Below, piece after piece: positions 1 to 6,727 of a stretch of DNA of 14,964 nucleotides. Under the pieces are notes generated by a model. It worked only from the letters and a program-made list of their open reading frames with translations. It was not told the DNA's origin and ran no database searches. Source of the DNA: Planctomycetes bacterium UBA1135 (GTDB taxonomy: Bacteria; Planctomycetota; UBA1135); NCBI GenBank assembly GCA_002311925.1, contig DCAK01000064.1:34605-49568 (forward strand). The letters are read 5' to 3'. Positions within the stretch are counted from its first letter, which is position 1. Each line of letters begins with the position of its first letter. Made by a program: the position numbers and the translations under genes.

Positions 1-530
1 AAGGGGGGAAAGAACTCACCTTGACGGTTCGCCGACTCGTCCGCGCGGGCATTCCCGTCATGGGCCACATCGGAATTCTCCCCCAATCCGTCCATCCTCG
101 CGGGGGATACAAGGTTCAGGGCCGCACCGTGGAAGAAGCCCGCGAGCTTCTGGTTGACGCCCTTGCCCTGGAAGCCGCCGGAGCCTTCGCCATCGTTCTT
201 GAAGGCGTTCCCGCCCAAGTCGCGGCCCGCATCACCGACCGGCTCCAAATCCCCACCATCGGCATCGGAGCCGGTGGCGGGTGCGATGGACAAATCCTGG
301 TCTTCCACGATGTGGTCGGCCTCAGCCTCGGCGCCACTCCCAAGTTCGCCCGGAAATACGCCGACCTCGCGGGAAACATCCGCAAGGCCCTGGGGGAATT
401 CGCCAAGGATATTCGCGAAAAGGACTTCCCCTCCGCCGAGGAAACCTACGCCTGCAAGGAACTCCCCGAGGATTGGGATGCTTCCGTCGAAGCTCAGTCC
501 TTGCCGCCGGGAATCCGCTTGAGGAACTGA
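1..530 (+). CDS. panB: 3-methyl-2-oxobutanoate hydroxymethyltransferase (PanB), 5'-truncated by the window edge
   Basis: PanB adds a hydroxymethyl group from methylene-tetrahydrofolate to 2-oxoisovalerate to give ketopantoate, the first committed step of pantothenate and CoA synthesis in the cytoplasm. The reading frame is open from the window edge (first whole codon at 3) and begins with GGKELTLTVRRLV. This matches the middle of the family just before the GHxGxxPQSV motif, seen here as GHIGILPQSVH, followed by GGYKVQGR. The conserved catalytic glutamate is present in AIVLEGVPAQVA, then the IPTIGIGAG glycine turn and ILVFHDVVGL. The N-terminal third, with the Mg2+ and substrate lysine motifs, lies outside the window, so the start cannot be given. 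After the usual end of the family (FPSAEETY) there is a tail of about 28 residues rich in Pro and acidic residues. Its last 37 bp overlap the convergent lipoprotein gene. Identification is firm. Confidence 0.96.
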   Translation, partial: GGKELTLTVRRLVRAGIPVMGHIGILPQSVHPRGGYKVQGRTVEEARELLVDALALEAAGAFAIVLEGVPAQVAARITDRLQIPTIGIGAGGGCDGQILVFHDVVGLSLGATPKFARKYADLAGNIRKALGEFAKDIREKDFPSAEETYACKELPEDWDASVEAQSLPPGIRLRN

Positions 531-1612
531 AGCTTGGCTGCCTTGCCCTCTTCCAGAATGAGGGCCTGAATCACCAGCCCCTTTCTGGGGTCGCCGTCCG
601 CCTCCATCGCGAGATGCCCGGTCAGCCCGTCGATTGGGGGCAAGCTGGCGAGAGCGTCCCGCACCTGAACGGGGTCCTTGGCATTCTTGGCCGCTCTCAC
701 AGCAGCGGCGCCGAGCATGGCGGCGTCGTAGGTCAACGCGGCAAGCTGGCCCGGCTCTTCCTTGAAGCGGTGGCGGAACCGGGCCGAGAACGCCGAGGTC
801 CTCGGGTTTTCATGGACTGAAAAGTGGTTCGAGATGAAGACCTTCAAGGACGGATGAATGCGGACTTCGTCGGCGAACAAATCGGGGGAATCCCAACCAT
901 CGGCTCCCAGAATCGTCATCCCCTCCCAAGCGGGATGAGCGACGGATAGCATGGCTGCGACTTCGGGAGCGTAGGCGGGGAGAAAAACGAGGTTGGCTCC
1001 CGACTCTTGCACCGCCTCGACCAAGTGGATGAAATCCCGATCTCCCTCATGAAAATAGAAGCGAGCCACAAGTTCGCCTCCCGCCTGCTGGAAGGCCCGC
1101 TCGAATTCATTGGCCAAGTTGTAGGAATAGGCCGACCGGAGGTCGGCGAGCACCGCCACGCGGGGGTCTTCGACTTTTTCGAAGGCGAACGCGGCCATGG
1201 CCTCGCCCTGCTGGGTGTCGCGGAAACAGGCCCGAAACGCGTAGGAATTGGACCGGGTGACCTCGGGGTGGGTTGCCGAAGGTGTGAGCATGGGAACTTG
1301 CCGCTCGCGAACCGCGTGGCTGGCCGCCATCGCCGTGAGCGAATAGGCGGGACCCAGGATGAGACTCACTCCGCGGTCGGAGAGTTCTTCCACCCGTTGA
1401 ATGGTTTTCCCCGGGTCGGAAGCGTTGTCCACGATGACGAAATCGCAGGGGAGGTTGTCTCCCATTTCGCTGATGAACAATTCGAGTCCCCTCTTCGCGG
1501 TGTTGCCGTCCGCTTCCGCCATGCCGGAAAGAGGAAGGATGACTCCGATTTCGGGATTGCCGCCGCCGCAGGAGACCCACAGCAAGGCGGAGAGAAGAAC
1601 CGCAATCCTCAT
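494..1612 (-). CDS. Periplasmic ligand-binding lipoprotein (branched-chain amino-acid receptor family, Peripla_BP_6 type)
   Basis: This 372-residue protein has the type I periplasmic-binding fold of LivJ/LivK-like receptors. It starts MRIAVLLSALLWVSC, a short lipoprotein signal with the probable lipidated cysteine at residue 15; Trp at -3 makes the lipobox imperfect. Then come IGVILPLSG, GNTAKRGLELF, VIVDNASDPGKTIQRVEEL, LILGPAYSLTAMA and VPMLTPSATHPEV, the usual order of ligand-cleft segments in the first lobe, with FSARFRHRF and ALTYDAAMLGAAAV near the end. The frame extends 39 codons upstream, but that part is a shadow of the kinase gene. The ATG at 1612 is chosen because it precedes the signal peptide and overlaps the kinase stop codon as ATGA. 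No permease or ATPase gene of a Liv-type transporter lies nearby, so it may be an orphan receptor or a sensor partner of the kinase. The ligand is not known. Confidence 0.88.
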   Translation of the reverse strand: MRIAVLLSALLWVSCGGGNPEIGVILPLSGMAEADGNTAKRGLELFISEMGDNLPCDFVIVDNASDPGKTIQRVEELSDRGVSLILGPAYSLTAMAASHAVRERQVPMLTPSATHPEVTRSNSYAFRACFRDTQQGEAMAAFAFEKVEDPRVAVLADLRSAYSYNLANEFERAFQQAGGELVARFYFHEGDRDFIHLVEAVQESGANLVFLPAYAPEVAAMLSVAHPAWEGMTILGADGWDSPDLFADEVRIHPSLKVFISNHFSVHENPRTSAFSARFRHRFKEEPGQLAALTYDAAMLGAAAVRAAKNAKDPVQVRDALASLPPIDGLTGHLAMEADGDPRKGLVIQALILEEGKAAKLQFLKRIPGGKD

Positions 1613-3585
1613 GGATGCGCCTCCAGGAAACGGGTGGCGGCCTCGCCCGCGCGGGTGAGCCCGGCCTCGGCCGAAATGCGGCGAAGAATGGCCCTGGATT
1701 CGGGACCGGGAATCCGTGTCAGCGCCCAAACTGCTTCCATTTGGATGGCTGGACCCGCATCCATGAGAGCCTTTTCGATGTGGGCCGGCGCATGAGAATG
1801 GCCGGTGTCTCCAAGGGCTTCAAGGATGTCGCCCCGCAAGTCCGCGCCTGAAACCTTCCAGGCAGGGAAATCGCTCCAGGAATCCAGGGAATGGACCAGC
1901 AGAGAAACGGCTTGAAGGCCGCCGAATTTGCCGAGACTGACCAGCGCATTCTTGACGACCAGCGAGTCGGAATCCTGGAGCATGTGGTCGAAGATGCGGC
2001 GGGCCCGGGACGGGAGAAGGTCGCCCACCCCTCCTTCTTCCAGGCTGGTGGACAGATGGCGGATGAGCTCGACCTTGACCATGGCGGAACTGGGAAGGAA
2101 CTTCACCATTCCCCTTTGCCCCTGGGAAAGGGCCAATTGAATCCGCCGATCGCAGACCTGCACGATGCCGAAGGCTTCCTCCAATTTGCCCCGGTTCATT
2201 GAAACTCTGGCCTGGTCAAGCAGATTCATCACTCCCTTGGCATCGAAGCGCTCCTCGCCGGAAATGAAGGCGACCAATTCCTTGTCGAGTTCCGAACCCG
2301 CTTCGAGGGCTTGGACGGAACGCACTTGGACATCCTCGAGGCGGTTTCTCAAAAGAACCATGCCGACGGCGAGCAACCCAATCGCAACCACCGAGACGGC
2401 CACTCCCCTATTCCTTTGGACCTGCCGCCAAATCTTGGTCATTCCACCCACGGGGGTCACCCGGATGGCCTCGAAATTGAGAATGCGCCTCAACTCGGAC
2501 GCGAATTCCGCCACCGTGGCGAATCGCCGATCGGGGTCCTTTTCCATGGCCTTGAGCACCACGGTCTCCACATCCTTGGGGATTTTGGGGTTCAGGCGGC
2601 GAAGCGGAGTGGGGTCCTTGGTGAGGATGGACCGAAGGGTGGCCTCGAGGGTGGGGCGGAGGAATGGCTGCTCAAGGGTCAGGAATTCGTAGAGCGTGAC
2701 CCCGAGGGAATAGACGTCGGTTCGATGGTCGACGTTGACCCTGCGGGTCATGGCCTGCTCGGGGCTGATGTAGGCGGGGGAGCCGATGAACTCGCCGGTC
2801 CGGGTGATGGAAACTTCCGCCTCGGTCTTGGCGATTCCGAAGTCGGTCAGGACGAGCTGGCCGGTTCGGTCGAAGACCAGGTTTCCCGGCTTCATGTCGC
2901 GGTGAATGATGCCCGCCCGGTGAGCGACCTCGAGGGCCTCGGCCACACCGGCGATGAGGTCCACCGCCTGGAGGACGAAATTGCGCACATCCAATTCGAA
3001 GCTCGTGGTCCGAGTGTCCTCCTCTCCCGGAGCCAGGGGAACCGTTCTTCCCCGGCTGATGCCGAGAAGATCCAGGGCCAGGACGGCGCGACCCTCCCTG
3101 CGGGCCTGCTTGAGGTCTTCCACGACCTGGGCGAGGTTGGGCCCGTCGAGAAAACGCATGGCGAAAAAATTGAGGCCCCGGTCCTCTCCCACCGCGTAGA
3201 TGGGAATGATTCCGGGATGGCTGAGGCGGGCGACGGCCTCGGCCTCGCGGCGGAAACGGCTCATGGCCCTGTCGGATGAGGAAAGGCCCGGATAAAGAAC
3301 CTTGAGAGCAACCCTCCGCTTAAGGCTCTTTTGGTGGGCCTCGTAGATGATTCCCATGCCGCCTCGCCCAACCTCGCGCAGGAGTTCGAAATCACCCAAA
3401 GTTTCTCCCTTGCCGGGTTCGCGTCCGCCCAGCGATGGAAAGAGGTCGCCGGAGTCGGTGATGGGTTCCTCTTCCCCTTCCTCGCGAGCTTTCCCCACCG
3501 CCTCGAGGAGGTCCCTCAAATCGGACTTCTCCCCCTCGTTGGGGTTTGATTCGCCGGAGGATTCGGGGGAAGATTTGGAATTCAT
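1609..3585 (-). CDS. Transmembrane Ser/Thr protein kinase with extracytoplasmic HEAT-like repeats
   Basis: This 658-residue Hanks-type kinase has an acidic, low-complexity N-terminus (1-60) and a kinase domain from about 65 to 370. Visible are the glycine loop GRGGMG (73-78), the ATP lysine in VALKVL (K95), the catalytic loop HRDMKPGN (D230, N235), DFG (248-250), the activation-segment end SPAYISPE (E276) and DVYSLG. All catalytic residues are present, so it should be active. An insert of about 45 residues (roughly 158-203) interrupts the large lobe after the hinge. One membrane helix lies at about 394-412. The 246-residue part beyond it should be outside the cytoplasmic membrane; it starts helical and ends in two or three HEAT-like helical pairs (about 525-655). 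The start is the ATG at 3585; no strong Shine-Dalgarno precedes it. The stop codon overlaps the start of the ligand-binding lipoprotein (ATGA), which suggests joint expression. The symporter gene ends 48 bp upstream on the same strand. Targets and signal are unknown. Confidence 0.93.
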   Translation of the reverse strand: MNSKSSPESSGESNPNEGEKSDLRDLLEAVGKAREEGEEEPITDSGDLFPSLGGREPGKGETLGDFELLREVGRGGMGIIYEAHQKSLKRRVALKVLYPGLSSSDRAMSRFRREAEAVARLSHPGIIPIYAVGEDRGLNFFAMRFLDGPNLAQVVEDLKQARREGRAVLALDLLGISRGRTVPLAPGEEDTRTTSFELDVRNFVLQAVDLIAGVAEALEVAHRAGIIHRDMKPGNLVFDRTGQLVLTDFGIAKTEAEVSITRTGEFIGSPAYISPEQAMTRRVNVDHRTDVYSLGVTLYEFLTLEQPFLRPTLEATLRSILTKDPTPLRRLNPKIPKDVETVVLKAMEKDPDRRFATVAEFASELRRILNFEAIRVTPVGGMTKIWRQVQRNRGVAVSVVAIGLLAVGMVLLRNRLEDVQVRSVQALEAGSELDKELVAFISGEERFDAKGVMNLLDQARVSMNRGKLEEAFGIVQVCDRRIQLALSQGQRGMVKFLPSSAMVKVELIRHLSTSLEEGGVGDLLPSRARRIFDHMLQDSDSLVVKNALVSLGKFGGLQAVSLLVHSLDSWSDFPAWKVSGADLRGDILEALGDTGHSHAPAHIEKALMDAGPAIQMEAVWALTRIPGPESRAILRRISAEAGLTRAGEAATRFLEAHP

Positions 3586-3633
3586 GATTCCGAACGGAAA
3601 GGAGGGGTTCTCAAGGCCCCATCATAGGACGGG

Positions 3634-5745
3634 TCAAAATTCCTTCTCGATGCGAATTCTTTTTGCGGGAAGAAAACGGCCGGCGACCACGATGTCGGGG
3701 GCGATGCGAAGGGTGTCGTCTGGTGCACCTTCCTGGAGGCGGGCGTGGGTGGACCGCAGGCCACCCAGCCAACGACGGGTGTCGGTCAAGTAGACCATGT
3801 CCCCGTCCTTTCCGCCAAGACCCTCGAGGTGGGCAGGCCCTGCCTGGACGACTCCCTCGGGGAGGTCCGGGTCGGAAACCCAGCCGGCGACCACGGGGCG
3901 ACCGGGCTGGTCGTTGGGAACACCCCCCTTGAATCCCTCCCGAGCCTTGCGGACCGACCAGATGGTGAGACCTTCGGTTTGGGCCCGCGACCCCCTGGGG
4001 GTCAGCAAGGTCGCCAATACGCCGACCGAGAAGCAAGCAATGAGGTTGAAGAGCGCTCCCATGTACTTGAAGGGGTGCTCGGCATCCATTTCCACCCCGT
4101 GGGCGAAGGGCTGGATGAAGACCTCCGGCCACTGGAGTCCGGCGAAGATGAAGGAGGTTCCGGCCAGGAAGACGGCAATGGCTCCGGCGGTGTTGAAGCG
4201 CGGCCAGAAGGCCCCAAGGAAGACCGCGGCCACAAGCGGTGGGGTCACCGTCGCGTGGAACTTGGCGTGGGCCTCGTAGAGGGTGGCGAAATCTCCGAAG
4301 AAGGTCTGGGCCACCACCACCCCGGCGACGGTGGCCAGCGCCGAGGTCGCCATGGCGATTTTCAGATAGTGGCGGTCGGGCTTGTCCTTGACGAGGGGGC
4401 GGTAGATGTCGTTGACGGTGACCGCCGCAACCGCGTTGATGAGGGTGTCGACGGTGGACATCAGCGCCGCCACCACCGCCGCGATGAGGAAGGCGAACAC
4501 CCCCGGGGAGGAAACCACGGCCGCCACCCGGGTGAAAATCTCGTCGGGGTCGGTTTCCGGCGGGAGAATGTCCGGCCGCAATCCGGAGATGGCCCTGCCG
4601 ATCCAGCCGGCGTTGCAGACCACGATGGTCGAGAGGGGAAGCAGGAAAAGGGTGTTGAATGCGGCAGCCTTGCGGCCCTCGTCCACCGAGCGGCAGGCCA
4701 GGAAACGCATCAAAAGTCCCTGGTTCAGGAAAAGGAAGCCGATGCTCCCCGCCACCCCGTCCTGCCAGAACACCCCCACGAAATGAAAGTCCTCCGGCCC
4801 GTTGAATTCGGCGAGAGGGAGCTTGAAGGCCGGTGGAAGGGCCCGCCAAAGAACATCGAAACCTCCCAACCATTCCAGACCCAGGCCGAGCAGGATGAAG
4901 CCCGCGACGAGAAGAATCAGGCCCTGGAGGAGGTCGGTGAAGATGACGGCGGTCTGGCCGCCGAAGGTGATGTAGATACCCGAAACCACCGCAACCGCCC
5001 ACACGATCTGGCCCATGGTCACGTCCCAGCCGAGGAAATCGGCGAGAACCGGTTGCAGGGTCTTAGCCATGGTGAGGAAGCCGATGGCGATGTAGCCCAG
5101 CATGTAGCCCAGGATTCCAATGGTGGCCAGGCGGCGCGTGAAAGGGCTGAAGCGGTGCTCGAAATATTCCGGAATGGAACGGACCCTGGAGTAGTAGATC
5201 AGCGGCAGCCATCCGAAGAGGAAGAGCGGCATGAAGAACCAGTCGTTGAGATAGGTCATCGACGACGAAAAACCGTGCTGGAATCCCTTCGCTGAATACT
5301 TGAGGAAGGAGTGGGAACCCACCCCGGTCGCCACCACCGAAATGGCAATCAGCCACCACGAAAAGCGGCGGCCGCCGAAGAAGAAATCGCTGGTCGTGCG
5401 GTTCCAGCGGGCGAAGAAGGCCCCGAATCCAAGGACAAGGGCCACGTAGCCGAAGACGATCCCCATGAAGAGCCCCGCTCCTGGGCGCTCGCCCATGCCC
5501 CCGGAGGGTGGATCGGACAAGTCTTGGGGTCCGCTTCCCAAGGCGGCCAGGATTCCGCCCCCATGAAGGGTCAGAAACCAGAGGAAACCACCGACCAGAA
5601 TCCAGGTCCAGATTCGGTGCTTGCGCCTGCTGCGGTCCAGGGCCCGGCTGCGGAGGGCAAGCCAAAGGCCTCCAAGGAAGAACAATCCCCCCACCCCATA
5701 GAGGTAGATGTAGGGAAGCCAGGCCCGGTCGAAGGGAATGTCCAT
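3634..5745 (-). CDS. Sodium:solute symporter family protein with extra N- and C-terminal parts
   Basis: A 703-residue inner-membrane transporter of the SSS family (PutP/SGLT type), which uses the Na+ gradient to import small solutes. Two membrane helices (about 10-32 and 45-68) and a Gly/Pro-rich link come before the family core, which begins near residue 90. Core landmarks are DFFFGGRRFSWWLIAISVVAT (119-139), GFQHGFSSSMTYLNDWFF, IPEYFEHRFSPFTRR, ITFGGQTAVIFTDLLQG and AALMSTVDTLINA. In the last, Ser430-Thr431 fit the conserved Na+-site pair of PutP-like carriers. After the last helix (about 565-582) comes a soluble tail of about 120 residues. The frame stays open 32 codons further upstream, but the ATG at 5745 is preferred because it shares one base with the stop of the hydrolase gene (TGATG) and puts a membrane helix right at the N-terminus. 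The substrate cannot be told from sequence; sugars, amino acids or carboxylates are all possible. Confidence 0.93.
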   Translation of the reverse strand: MDIPFDRAWLPYIYLYGVGGLFFLGGLWLALRSRALDRSRRKHRIWTWILVGGFLWFLTLHGGGILAALGSGPQDLSDPPSGGMGERPGAGLFMGIVFGYVALVLGFGAFFARWNRTTSDFFFGGRRFSWWLIAISVVATGVGSHSFLKYSAKGFQHGFSSSMTYLNDWFFMPLFLFGWLPLIYYSRVRSIPEYFEHRFSPFTRRLATIGILGYMLGYIAIGFLTMAKTLQPVLADFLGWDVTMGQIVWAVAVVSGIYITFGGQTAVIFTDLLQGLILLVAGFILLGLGLEWLGGFDVLWRALPPAFKLPLAEFNGPEDFHFVGVFWQDGVAGSIGFLFLNQGLLMRFLACRSVDEGRKAAAFNTLFLLPLSTIVVCNAGWIGRAISGLRPDILPPETDPDEIFTRVAAVVSSPGVFAFLIAAVVAALMSTVDTLINAVAAVTVNDIYRPLVKDKPDRHYLKIAMATSALATVAGVVVAQTFFGDFATLYEAHAKFHATVTPPLVAAVFLGAFWPRFNTAGAIAVFLAGTSFIFAGLQWPEVFIQPFAHGVEMDAEHPFKYMGALFNLIACFSVGVLATLLTPRGSRAQTEGLTIWSVRKAREGFKGGVPNDQPGRPVVAGWVSDPDLPEGVVQAGPAHLEGLGGKDGDMVYLTDTRRWLGGLRSTHARLQEGAPDDTLRIAPDIVVAGRFLPAKRIRIEKEF

Positions 5746-6662
5746 CACATTTCCGAGGCGACCACCCGTGGAAGGGAGGTGACGTGGGGGAGAAGGTGAT
5801 CGATTCCGCCGGGGCCCGACCCCAGGTTTGCCAGGGCCCAATCCGGGGTATGGGCAAGATGCATCAGGCCCACGGATTTCGGGGCTCCGGCTTCCCCCTT
5901 CATTCTCATGGAAATGGGAAGGGCAAGGTCCAGGGATGGAACATCGCCGACCACGAAATCCGGGGATTCCGCCTCAAGGATGCTGCGGTACTGGGGACGG
6001 TCGGCCTGCAGATCCCGGCCACCGAAATCCACCGTGGCTCCGCTGTCCCCCAACCACTGCTTGCCCGCCCTCCCATGGACCCGAAGCGGGGCGGCCCCCG
6101 GCTGGGATTCGGCCGCGTCGACCACCTCGAACCCATGATGGGCGAACCAATCCACCACCTTGACGGTCGGTGCATTGGTCACGAAGACGACCTCGACCTT
6201 TGCGTCCTGAAGCCAGGCAAGAACTTGTTCGGCGCCCGCCGCAAGGTCGTGGGGAACTTCGGCCCGAAAGCGGATTCCCGTGCTGTGGTAGCAGTGGTCG
6301 AGAAATTCCCCAACCGTCGCATGTTCATCCAGGATCGCCGACCGGTAGACATCGGCCTTGGGATGGGCGTCACCTTCCAGGAATTGACCTAGCGCGGAGG
6401 GAAGGGCGAAGGCGTCCTCGTCAAGGTAGGAGGAAAGGCGACCCCCGATGAGCCAGCCGAAATCCCAGGGCCTTTCCATCACCGCCCCTGTGAATTCCCT
6501 GCAATCGGCGGCGACCGTTTCGGCACCCTCTCCGCTCAAGCTGGCGAGTTCGATTTCCAGGGTTTCGAGAACCCGTTCCCGTTCCCGGGCGGGTTCGGTC
6601 CAGACTCCGTCGAAATCCGAGACGATGCGAAAGGGGCGGGCCAAGGGGCGGAAGGCTAGCAA
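5745..6662 (-). CDS. HAD-superfamily hydrolase, probably a phosphatase
   Basis: The frame encodes up to 305 residues with the haloacid dehalogenase motifs in order. Motif I is VSDFDGVWTE (nucleophile D16, acid/base D18), motif II is VVFVTNAP (T162) and motif IV is FVVGDVPSLD (D240, D245). K201 in GRAGKQWLG is a possible motif III lysine. About 120 residues of helical cap lie between motifs I and II. This fits a soluble phosphatase; the substrate is unknown. The start is uncertain: the frame has no ATG, the first candidate is a TTG at 6662, and a second TTG at 6644 would place motif I near the N-terminus as is usual in the family. Neither has a clear Shine-Dalgarno. The gene is joined to the downstream symporter by TGATG, so hydrolase and carrier are probably made together. 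One possibility is that the enzyme acts on a product of the imported solute, but nothing in the sequence proves this. Confidence 0.82.
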   Translation of the reverse strand: MLAFRPLARPFRIVSDFDGVWTEPARERERVLETLEIELASLSGEGAETVAADCREFTGAVMERPWDFGWLIGGRLSSYLDEDAFALPSALGQFLEGDAHPKADVYRSAILDEHATVGEFLDHCYHSTGIRFRAEVPHDLAAGAEQVLAWLQDAKVEVVFVTNAPTVKVVDWFAHHGFEVVDAAESQPGAAPLRVHGRAGKQWLGDSGATVDFGGRDLQADRPQYRSILEAESPDFVVGDVPSLDLALPISMRMKGEAGAPKSVGLMHLAHTPDWALANLGSGPGGIDHLLPHVTSLPRVVASEM

Positions 6663-6727
6663 GGCGGCCAGAAATACGGGAAAAAGGGAACTCCGGGCCC
6701 TCCCAACCCGTCTCGGTGTAAAGTGGA

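Noticed and set aside
494-1612. Complete branched-chain amino-acid ABC transporter locus
   Set aside because: Only the binding protein is present; neighbouring genes are a kinase and panB, not permeases or ATPases.
2311-3279. Open frame of 322 codons on the + strand opposite the kinase
   Set aside because: Composition is typical of antisense shadows and there is no motif; the kinase motifs on the other strand are complete.
3621-3626. TATGAT as a -10 box before the kinase gene
   Set aside because: There is no acceptable -35 sequence at 15-19 bases, and the 48-bp gap can be explained by read-through from the symporter gene.
3611-5002. Open frame of 463 codons on the minus strand inside the symporter
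   Set aside because: Arg/Pro/Gly-rich out-of-frame shadow of the same gene.
3745-5295. Open frame of 516 codons on the + strand opposite the symporter gene
   Set aside because: It is rich in Gly, Glu, Arg and His with no recognisable domain, as expected for the complement of a GC-rich gene. The minus-strand frame here is an unmistakable transporter.
6663-6727. Divergent promoters between the hydrolase and protease genes
   Set aside because: Promoters are expected here by layout, but neither strand shows a convincing pair of boxes, so no element is annotated.
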